Shown: piece by piece, positions 1 through 10,931 of the stretch
Layout of the letters: each line of letters begins with the position of its first letter
Numbering within the stretch: the stretch's first letter is position 1
Source of the DNA: Entophlyctis helioformis
Taxonomy: Eukaryota > Chytridiomycota > Chytridiomycetes > Chytridiales > Chytriomycetaceae
DNA: 18,784 bases
Direction: 5' to 3'
Assembly (NCBI GenBank): GCA_025526915.1
Contig: JAHLKH010000343.1
Span: 1-18,784, forward strand
Program-made: the position numbers and the translations under genes
The notes under the pieces: model-generated
The model's database searches: none
Told to the model about the DNA's origin: nothing
Seen by the model: the letters and a program-made list of their open reading frames with translations, nothing else

Positions 1-3357
<3,357 letters not shown>

Positions 3358-3570
3358 GCTGCTGCTGGTTCATGTGCTGCTGGTGCTGGTGCTGGTGCTG
3401 GTAGGCAGCGTCAGAGGGAGCGGCCGTGGCGTGGCCGGCGTGGCCATAGGCGTACCCGTGCTGGGCGGCGGGGTGGCCGTTGGCGTGGACGTCGACGCCA
3501 GTGGCCATCATGGTCGAGATCGTGAGCGTGATGTCCGAAACGAGTTCAAGCAACGGGCCAGTGCGTGTTT

Positions 3571-3594
3571 GGCTGGCTGGCTGGCTGGCTGGCT
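3571..3594. repeat. Tandem tetranucleotide GGCT, six copies
   Basis: Six perfect GGCT units lie in the upstream region of the Polo kinase, about 215-240 bp from its ATG. This is the first of four different tandem arrays in the 538-bp gap between the kinase start and the dihydrofolate synthase stop. Confidence 0.95.
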
Positions 3595-3635
3595 GTCGTG
3601 CTGTTCCGCCGTGCGGCAGGAGGGATGGTCGGATG

Positions 3636-3670
3636 TGCGGTGCGGTGCGGTGCGGTGCGGTGCGGTGCGG
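3636..3670. repeat. Tandem pentanucleotide TGCGG, seven copies
   Basis: Seven perfect TGCGG units are followed by a degenerate TGCGC. It is the longest perfect short-unit array in this gap. On the minus strand, read toward the kinase, the unit is CCGCA. Confidence 0.95.
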
Positions 3671-3695
3671 TGCGCTGAACCGAAAAGCTGACCAA

Positions 3696-3715
3696 AGCTG
3701 AGCTGAGCTGAGCTG
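3696..3715. repeat. Tandem pentanucleotide AGCTG, four copies
   Basis: Four perfect AGCTG units, with related AAGCTG copies just before (about 3684-3700) and CGCTG after. It sits 25 bp from the TGCGG array. The self-complementary AGCT core recurs in each unit. Confidence 0.9.
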
Positions 3716-3763
3716 CGCTGGCCGCCAAGGTGCACAAGGCGGAGTTGCCAATGCACGCACAGG

Positions 3764-3795
3764 GCAGCGTCGCAGCGTGGCAGCGTGGCAGCGGG
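3764..3795. repeat. Imperfect 8-bp tandem repeat GCAGCGTG, four copies
   Basis: Units at 3764, 3772, 3780 and 3788 read GCAGCGTC, GCAGCGTG, GCAGCGTG and GCAGCGGG. They lie about 100 bp downstream of the dihydrofolate synthase stop codon (minus strand) and more than 400 bp upstream of the kinase ATG. I see no gene in 3512-3895. Confidence 0.85.
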
Positions 3796-3895
3796 TGGCG
3801 GTGCGCGGGCCGCGATCAAGCTTCATTGCGATGCTCCTGCATCTCCAACCATGCACACCTTGGCACGCTCGCCCATCCGCACACAGCCACGGCCG

Positions 3896-5239
3896 TCAAA
3901 GCGACAGCCCAAAGTGCCGGTAGACGTCCGCAACCAGGTACAGCGAGCCGCAGATGACCACCAGGCCAGGGTCCGGCTGCGCCTCGACAGCGCGCCATGC
4001 TGATCCAAACGAGTCGTGGCAGACCACCGCTGCTGCCTCGACGGCCGACCCAGGCTGGGCGGCAACGTCCCTGATCCGCGCGGGCGGCTCGCACTGGATC
4101 CACGGCATGCCCGGCGGCTGCGAAAAGGGCACCGCGCTCACCGTGTCGCCGGTCTGGAGCAGCGACCCGAGGATCGTCTTGACGTCCTTGCCGCGCGTGA
4201 ACCCCACGATCCAGTGGACGCTGCAGGGTCGCTGCCCATTGACATAGTCGCGCAGAACGAGCGCTGCCATGGGATTGTGCGCGCCGTCGAGCAGAACCCT
4301 CAACGGCGCCTGTGAAGCGTCGCGCGGCACGCTGCAGCCGGCTGCCATCTGTGCGGGCGACAGCCATTCCAGCCGGCCTGGCCAGCGCACCGACGCAAAT
4401 CCAGCCACGAGGGCCGACCGGCCGATCGGCACGCCGTGATGCGTCACCAGGGCATCCAGGGCAGCCACAGCCGTTGCCATGTTCTCCAGCTGAAAGTCGC
4501 CCGGCAGCATCTGCGGCAGGTCGAGTGCATCGCCCGCAAACGAGACTCGGGCTGCTTGGGCCGTTGGCGATGCCGATGCGCGCGTTGCTGGCCGGACCTC
4601 GGTGTAAGGGCAGCCCGTGCGCTGTGCCTGCTCGACCAGAACGCGCCGTGCCTCTGGCTCAGACTGCGGGCCGAGGACAGCCACCGATCCTGGCTTGATG
4701 ATGCCTGCCTTGTGCTGGGCGATCGATGCCACCGTCGACCCAAGAAACTCGACATGGTCGAGCCCGATCGACGTCACGACCGCAACCAGCGGAGGCGGCA
4801 GCACGTTTGTGGCATCGCCAAGGCCGCCCAGGCCGACTTCGATGACGGCATAGTCGACCGAGTGCTCGTGAAAGACACTAAAGGCGACGGCAACCAGCTG
4901 CTCAAACGGCGTTGCGCCAATGCCATGCTCTGCATTCGTCGTTGCGACCCGGGCTTCTGCGCTTGTGAACACATCCGCCGCAACAGGCACACCGCCGATA
5001 CGCACCGAGTCTCGCGGCTCGAGCAGGTGCGGCGACGTGAAGCAGCCGGTGCGGAAGCCGGCCGCATGCAGCACGCTGGCCACGTACGAGCAGACCGACC
5101 CCTTGCCGTTGGTGCCGGCCACATGCACCACACGCAGCGCTGCGTGCGGGTTGCCAAGACGCTCAAGCAGCGTCGCCACCCGCGCAAGGCCCATCTGGAT
5201 CGACATGTTTTGCGATGCCCAGGCCAACCCACATTTCAT
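3896..5239 (-). CDS. FOL3: Dihydrofolate synthase / folylpolyglutamate synthase family
   Basis: Mur-ligase-type enzyme that joins glutamate to dihydropteroate (Fol3) or to folates (FPGS) using ATP. One uninterrupted exon encodes 447 residues, the usual size for Fol3. Visible motifs: P-loop GTNGKGS at 42-48, TSPHLLEPRDSVRIGG at 68-83, EVGLGGLGDATN at 134-145, GLDHVEFLGST at 159-169, HKAGIIKPGS at 176-185, WPGRLEWL at 286-293, and DGAHNP at 318-323. The SPHL..PRDS stretch and the length favour dihydrofolate synthase over the longer eukaryotic FPGS, but I cannot exclude FPGS. I see no clear mitochondrial signal. Met12 or Met16 are alternative starts and would begin nearer to where Fol3 homologues start. 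The start lies only 81 bp from the topoisomerase I stop on the same strand, so its promoter must be very short or lie within that gene. Confidence 0.88.
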   Translation of the reverse strand: MKCGLAWASQNMSIQMGLARVATLLERLGNPHAALRVVHVAGTNGKGSVCSYVASVLHAAGFRTGCFTSPHLLEPRDSVRIGGVPVAADVFTSAEARVATTNAEHGIGATPFEQLVAVAFSVFHEHSVDYAVIEVGLGGLGDATNVLPPPLVAVVTSIGLDHVEFLGSTVASIAQHKAGIIKPGSVAVLGPQSEPEARRVLVEQAQRTGCPYTEVRPATRASASPTAQAARVSFAGDALDLPQMLPGDFQLENMATAVAALDALVTHHGVPIGRSALVAGFASVRWPGRLEWLSPAQMAAGCSVPRDASQAPLRVLLDGAHNPMAALVLRDYVNGQRPCSVHWIVGFTRGKDVKTILGSLLQTGDTVSAVPFSQPPGMPWIQCEPPARIRDVAAQPGSAVEAAAVVCHDSFGSAWRAVEAQPDPGLVVICGSLYLVADVYRHFGLSL

Positions 5240-5276
5240 TCGCCTCGTCGGCCCAAGAGTCCCATGGCAACGGTCC

Positions 5277-5309
5277 AGATGCCGGCCAGATGCCGGCCAG
5301 ATGCCGGCT
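5277..5309. repeat. 11-bp tandem repeat AGATGCCGGCC, three copies
   Basis: Units at 5277-5287, 5288-5298 and 5299-5309; the last ends in T instead of C. The array fills about 40% of the 81-bp gap between the stop of topoisomerase I (5321) and the start of the dihydrofolate synthase (5239). Each unit contains the palindrome GCCGGC. Confidence 0.95.
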
Positions 5310-5320
5310 GTCCACCCTGC

Positions 5321-8300
5321 TCAGAACACCCAGTCCTTGTCGGCGTCCATGGCCCACTTGAACTTCTCGCGGAGCGTCTTGTTGAACATCTTCTCGAGCG
5401 GGACGCCGTGTTGGCTGCACCACGCTGCAGAGATGCGCGGGTCAATGTAGTTGATCTTGGACGTGCTCAGGGCCGTCGTCTTGTTCTCGTCCTGGACACA
5501 CGCCAACGCAAGCGTCAGTAGCCCCCCTTGCACACTCCCCACTCAACTAGTCGCGCCGGTAGGCGTGCACACGTACCTTGTCGATCATGGCCATCTTTTG
5601 CGTCTGGATGCGCTCGCACAGCGTCTGGTACTTCTTCTCCAGGCGGTCCAGAGACAGCGAGGCCGGTGCCCGCTTGCCGGAGTCGGGCAGCTCCTTGAGG
5701 GGCGGCAGGCCCTCCTCCTTGCGCTTCTCGTTTTCCTTCTCCAGCTTCTGGCTGTTCTTTTCGACTTCCTTCTCCTCCAGTGACTGCTCGTGGCGCGTGA
5801 TAAAGTCGTCGTCCAGATCGGATTCGGGTGCTGCAAGCTCGGGCCGCTTCTTCTTGAGCTTGGGATCTGCCTCGAGGATCTGCTCCTTGACCTTCATGCG
5901 ATCGTACTTGAGGGCAAGGATCTGGCATCAAGGGGTTGGCTCGTCAGACGCCAGGAACGAGTCCGATCAGGCAAGACGCTGCTCCAGGCAGGCCCGACAG
6001 CTGGCACTCACCTTGTCCTGCAAGCGAGCAATCTGGTTGCCATGGGCCTTGGGCACAGAGCGCTGATGGTTGCAGAGAATGGCGACCTGGCGGTTAGCAC
6101 GGTTGTAGGCCAGGATCTTTTCGGAGATCGGCGCGTCTGCCGGGGTCTTCTTGAGCTCCTCCTGGAACGTGTGTGAGGCGTTGTACGTGCGGAACACCTT
6201 GGCGGTCAGGCCATCCATGTATTTGTTGAGATGCTTGTTGAGGGACGCAGTCTGTGTGGTAGCAACATGAGGCCGTCAGCATAAAGAATCCGGGCTTGTT
6301 GAACAACAAGCCATGATTGACTGCAGGTGGCCATTGGAAGCCCAAACGTAAAGTCTGCTGCATAACGCCACTTACAGTCAGGCGGTCGAAAAGAGGGTCG
6401 CCTTCCTTTTTGGGCTCGCGCTTGAAGATCCTGATGTTCTTGAACACCTGCTCATCGACTATGACCTCGTTGTAGTAGCGGATCGAATCCTTGCCAAGAA
6501 AGTCAAAGATGATTTTGCTGGGTGGCTCCAGCGTGATGTGCTCAAAACGAAGCGAGCAGCAGCCGACCGTGTCTGCTTCGTCCTCGCCCTTTTCGTTGCC
6601 TGCTCTCAGGGCCAGTCGATCAATAAAGTACAGAGCCGTTGCACGCTGGCGCGTCGCCATCACCTTGTCCTTGAGCTCCTCGGTGTAGTCCGCGCGAATG
6701 CGGTCAATGTGTTTCTTGTTGCGGTCAGCAAGCCACGCGTCTGCGGGTCAGCCATCGATCCGATCCCCAAGACGCGCGCAGTGCAATGCAAAGCAATGCC
6801 AAGCTATGCAATGGCGTGTCTGCTTCTACCTTGAGCTCACGAGCCTTTTCAAACTTTTTAAAGTCACTCTGACCCTTGAGCGACGAATTGGCGGCCAGGA
6901 ACACGTACTTGAAGCTCTCGTTGACATTCTCCTTCCACATGGCCAGCCAGCTGACGGCATTGTCGTGCACCACTTGGCCCCAAGTGTGGCCGGCAGGCGG
7001 GTCTGGCACCTTGTCATTGGCGCCAATATTGATAGTAACCTGCTCTGGTTGCACGCGGAGCTAAAGAATGTGCAAGTCCCAGTCAGTACAAGTGCCGGCG
7101 GCGTCATGGTGGCCAGTCTGCTTACCTTGAGGCTTCCTGTCTTTGGATGCTCGCCACGGCCGCGGAACAAACCCGGCGGCTCGATGCGGAAGTTGCCAAC
7201 CTTTTCCTTGCGATTGTCGAGAAGGGCCCAGCCGTAGACAGCGTCAATCTTTGCCTTTTCTTCTTTGATCGCCTGCTTTTCTTCCTTGGTCATGGCCTTC
7301 TTCTTCTCCTTGAGCTCTGCCAGATACTCTGTGATGGGCAGAAAGTCGCACTTTGCGTATTCTTTGATGGGGCATTTCTGCACAAGGCAATCGGCGGCAT
7401 GGCAAGAGGATGTGAGCAGCGGTTGTGAGCCAACGCTGGATGGTTCAAGGTGCATTGCCATACCGGATCATGCTCAGCCAGAGTAGTGAGAAAGTCTTTG
7501 AAAAAGTTGGCACGGAACGTCGGATTCTCAGCCCACTCGGTGCCAATGAGAGCGGCAAAGAAGCTCGCCACCTCTTCAGACTCTGGAGACAGCGCCACCG
7601 CCTTGCCATTGTACTTCATCTGCACTCCGTGCGGCTCATATGGTGGCGCAAAGCAAGGCCCATTGTGCTGCAGGGTTGTCCATTTGACAGAGCCGTCGAC
7701 CTTGTTCTGATCCAGCCACCACTTGTACTCTTCCTCGTCTTCGTCGTCGTCGTCGCCAGCACCGTTCCTGGACTTGTCGTCCTGTGACATGGTTGGAGCA
7801 GACTGCGACGGATTGATGTCGTCTCCAGACGTGGGATCTTCGCTCACTGCACGCTTGTTCTTGTTGGCTGCGCGTCCCTTTGGGGGAGACTCGGCTTTGA
7901 CCTACTCGGCAGCGCCAGAACCATGGGAGCAGAATCAGCAAGTCGCGTCCGAATGCGCAAAGAAGGCCAATCGAACGATTCCATGGTGCATACCTTGGCG
8001 CTCTTTGACTTTGCGGCAGCGGCAGGTGCAGCAGGCTTGGGCTTTGCAGCAGCTGTCTTTTGCTTCTTGGTCTGGCAGTGGCAGCATTCCATGCATTCGT
8101 GGCAGAAACAGGCCCTGTGTTAGCGTGCGTCCGTGCGAACCGGCCAAAATGGCACTGTACGCAAATGGGCCTGGGGGGCCAGGCTTGGGACAGACATGCA
8201 TGGCGTGCTGCTACCTTTGGCTTGTCTTCAGACTCTGAAGATGCATGGTCGTCGTCAGAGTCGTTTGACGCTTTGGCTTTCTTCTTGGCAGGTTTGGCAG

Positions 8301-8832
8301 ACGCAGAAGCAGCAGGAGCAGCCTTGGATTTGGTCTATAGACGATGGGCCGATGACATGCGAATGTGTGCATGGACGGAGGGGTGGCGGCCACGGCCAGA
8401 TGTCAGTGGCTGCATGTGGTGGGTCTCATGCGCGTCTGTCCGTGTCTTGATGGTTTGCAACGTGGAGAAGGCCAGCGCAGACCCGAGCCGGCGACAGGTT
8501 GCGGCCGACGAGACAGACACAAGAACGGGGCTTGCACATACCACATCTTTTTCGTCCTTGACCTTGGAAGTGGCAGCGGCTGTCTTGGCCAGCTTGGCGG
8601 GCTTGGAAGCAGCCGTGGCACCAGCCGTCTTCTGGGCGGGCTTGGCGTCGGAGGCCGAAGGAGCAGCAGCAGGAGCGTCTGGGTCGCTTCGCCGACGCTT
8701 TGTTGCAGAGGCCGCAGCGCTGGCCGCAGCAGGCTGGTCGCGGGCAGGAACAAAGGCGGCCGCAGACGACGAGCCGGCCTGAGGCATGGCGTCGTCTTCG
8801 GAACTGTCGCTCGTGACGATGCCCTTTCGCAT
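5321..8832 (-). CDS. TOP1: DNA topoisomerase I (type IB), ten exons
   Basis: Nuclear enzyme that relaxes supercoils through a transient 3'-phosphotyrosyl nick. Exons: 8542-8832, 8215-8334, 7994-8071, 7464-7901, 7126-7377, 6830-7060, 6376-6714, 6012-6251, 5577-5921, 5321-5491, giving 834 residues (human 765). All nine introns (65-207 bp) are phase 0. Residues 1 to about 220 form a charged Lys/Ala/Ser/Asp-rich N-terminal domain with KRRR. The core starts at about 222 (YKWWLDQNK) and includes [12 protein letters not shown] and [13 protein letters not shown]. Catalytic residues are all visible at about Arg507 (ALRAGNEK), Lys545 ([11 protein letters not shown]), Arg604 (KVFRTYNAS), His645 (LCNHQR) and Tyr793 ([12 protein letters not shown]). 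Exon 9 encodes the charged coiled linker. The C-terminus is [13 protein letters not shown]. The ATG at 8832 is the first in frame before the acidic [14 protein letters not shown] start. It shares a divergent promoter region with BRX1. Confidence 0.97.
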
Positions 8833-8887
8833 GGGGCTGGTTGCGTGCGAGCGTGCGTTGGGCGGTTGTGCAAGCAAGCGGACGAGC

Positions 8888-8930
8888 GAGCGAAAGAACG
8901 AGCGAAAGAACGAGCGAAAGAACGAGCGAG
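8888..8930. repeat. 12-bp tandem repeat GAGCGAAAGAAC, three and a half copies
   Basis: Three perfect units at 8888, 8900 and 8912, then a partial GAGCGAG. On the TOP1 strand this is a pyrimidine-rich CTTTCGCTCGTT tract 56-98 bases before the ATG, in the likely 5' UTR or core promoter. Confidence 0.95.
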
Positions 8931-9117
8931 TGGTTGTCAGCAAGGTTGTGCTGCACAGGCCGGCGGAAGCAAGCTGGCGCGGTTGCAAGGGCTGCGGCCA
9001 GCGGTGTCTCACCCTGTGCTTTTGGTGTCTGTATGTCGTCGTCTCACACGCCCGAAGCCGTCTCACGCGTCGACTTGGCCGTCGATTGTTTGGGTCAAGC
9101 GAAGGCATCAGTTTGTT

Positions 9118-9131
9118 AATTTTTTTTTTTT
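9118..9131. promoter_or_regulatory. AAT12 homopolymer tract upstream of BRX1
   Basis: AA followed by twelve T, 57 bp before the BRX1 ATG. Poly(dA:dT) tracts exclude nucleosomes in fungal promoters, and the AATTTT edge resembles the yeast ribosome-biogenesis RRPE element. Function here is inferred from that analogy only. Confidence 0.5.
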
Positions 9132-9170
9132 ACGTTCGACTCGACGACGTTCGACTCGACGTTCGACTCG
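9132..9170. repeat. 13-bp repeat ACGTTCGACTCGA, three copies before BRX1
   Basis: Copies at 9132-9144, 9147-9159 and 9159-9170 (the last lacks the final A). The second and third overlap by one base. The array directly abuts the T12 tract and ends 17 bp before the BRX1 start codon, so it may lie in the 5' UTR or at the transcription start. Each copy holds two TCGA palindromic parts. Confidence 0.9.
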
Positions 9171-9187
9171 GCATTCAGGCATACAAC

Positions 9188-10801
9188 ATGGCCAAGCAAG
9201 GCGGCAACAGACAAGGCGGCAGAGGCGGCAGCGCTGGCGGCAGAGCGAATGGCGGCGGTGCCCTCGGCGCTGCTGGAGTGTCTGCGTCCAAGGGCGCCGG
9301 CCGCATTGTCAAGGCGCAGCCTCAGAAGCACAACGGCCACTCTGGCTCGGCCTCGGCCGTCAACAAGCGTGTCGCTTCGTCGGCTGCCAAGCTCGTCCGC
9401 AGAGGTGGCGACGACAGCGACGACGAGGCTGACGATGACGATGTGAAGGCCAAGCCCAGCCGCCGTGAGATTGTGTCGCTCCAGAGCTCGCACGACGACG
9501 GCGGCAACGACGATGACGACGAGGACGACGATCTCGACGACTCGGACTTTGATTCCGACGAGGACGACGACGAGGACGAGGGCGATGAGGACGAGCTGGA
9601 CGAGCAGGACAGTGCCCAGCGCTCCCGTCTGTCTGATCTTGCTGCCGCTGCGTCGAGCTCTGGCCGCAAGGCGCTCCTGATGAGACACATTCAGGAAGAG
9701 CTGGACCAGCACATGGGCGAGGCCGAGGACGACGAGGAGGCCGATGAGGAGGCCGCTGACGAGGACGCCGACATGGATGGCGACGACCAGGACGGCGAGG
9801 AAGACGAGGAAGACGAGGATGTCGACGCATCTCTGGCAGCGCTTGCCGCCGCCAGCAAGAAGAGCTCGTCGGACCGCGTGCCTAGAAACAAGCAGCGCGT
9901 CTTGCTTGTTGCCTCGCGTGGAATCACCCACAGGTACAGGAGAGGCGCTTGCTGGGGTTGCATGCCGCATGCATGCCGCGGTGCACGCTGCATTGCCTTG
10001 TCCAGCCACTGACACTGCTGCAATCACGCTCTGGACATGCCCGTGCAACGCTTGCAACGATGCAGATACCGCCACCTGATGAACGACTTCCACGTGCTCC
10101 TGCCCCACTCCAAAAAGGACTCCAAGCTGGACTCCAAGAGCCACCTGGAGGATCTCAACGAGCTGGCCGAGCTGAGCAACTGCAACAACTGTCTCTACTT
10201 TGAGGTCCGCAGACATCAGGACACATTCCTGTGGATGTCGCGGACGCCCAACGGCCCCAGTGTCAAGTTCATGGTGCGCAACATCCACACGATGGACGAG
10301 CTCAAGATGACGGGCAACTGCCTCAAGGGCTCCCGGCCCATCCTCTCGTTCGACTCGGTGTTCTCGACCGAGCCGCACCTGCTGCTGCTTCAGGAGATGT
10401 TCACCCAGACCTTTGGCGTGCCAAAGACCTCGCGCAAGATCAAGCCGTTCATCGACCACGTCATGAGCTTCTCGGTCGTGGACAACAAGATCTGGATCCG
10501 CAACTTCCAGATTATCGAAAAGAACCCGGAGAAGGGTGCAAAGTCCAAGGACAAGCCCATCACTCTCGTCGAGATTGGCCCCCGCTGTGTCCTCGACGTG
10601 ATCCGCATCTTTGACGGCAGCTTTGGCGGCTCGACGCTGTTCGAGAACCCTCACTATATCTCGCCCAACGACGTCCGCCGCACCATCAAGGCCAAGATCA
10701 ACGAGCAGCACCGTGCCCGTCTCCAGTCCCAGGTCCAGCGCGACCAGAAGAAGATCCTCAACCAAATGGCGCCAGACCCTCTTGCGGACGTGTTCGCCTA
10801 A
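9188..10801 (+). CDS. BRX1: Ribosome biogenesis protein BRX1 (Brix domain) with acidic N-terminal extension
   Basis: Nucleolar 60S-subunit assembly factor. Two exons, 9188-9933 and 10066-10801, are joined by a 132-bp phase-2 intron (donor CAG/GTACAG, acceptor ATGCAG) that restores GITHR/YRHLMNDFHVLLPHSKKD. The protein has 493 residues, against about 290 in yeast and 353 in human. The Brix domain begins at about 232 (VPRNKQRVLLVASRG) and includes LYFEVRRHQDTFLWMS, NIHTMDELKMTGNCLKGSRP, KPFIDHVMSFSVVDNKIWIR, LVEIGPR and GSFGGSTLFENPHYISPNDV. The extra length is N-terminal: a Gly/Arg-rich start (1-30), then three Asp/Glu-rich blocks at about 75-86, 103-140 and 178-213. The ATG at 9188 follows a promoter-like T tract and repeat array; an in-frame upstream extension would read through those. 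It is convergent with the Cdh1-like gene, 130 bp apart. Confidence 0.96.
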
Positions 10802-10931
10802 TGGATCTGGCGTGTCGTCGCTGCCATGCTTGGCATTCTCCCTTGGCCACAATCAATGAAGTGTTTCTCAAAGCCACTCGTCCGCATCGTGTGTCTGCAA
10901 AGTACATTTTGGGTTTGTATTGTGCACGAGT

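Larger units (their letters stand above)
8833..9187. promoter_or_regulatory. Divergent intergenic region between TOP1 and BRX1
   Basis: This 355-bp stretch separates two start codons on opposite strands, so it should hold both promoters. I see no gene in it. It contains a 12-bp tandem repeat near TOP1, a T12 tract and a 13-bp repeat near BRX1, each listed separately. No TATA box is obvious. Confidence 0.75.

Noticed and set aside
4436..5521. Plus-strand frame of 361 codons over the folate enzyme
   Set aside because: Arg/Cys/His-rich composition typical of an antisense shadow; it spans the folate gene start and into TOP1.
9116..10852. Long minus-strand open frame (about 578 codons) antisense to BRX1
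   Set aside because: It is Val/Leu/Ala-rich antisense of the Asp/Glu tracts and crosses the BRX1 intron and promoter repeats. BRX1 on the plus strand is clearly conserved.
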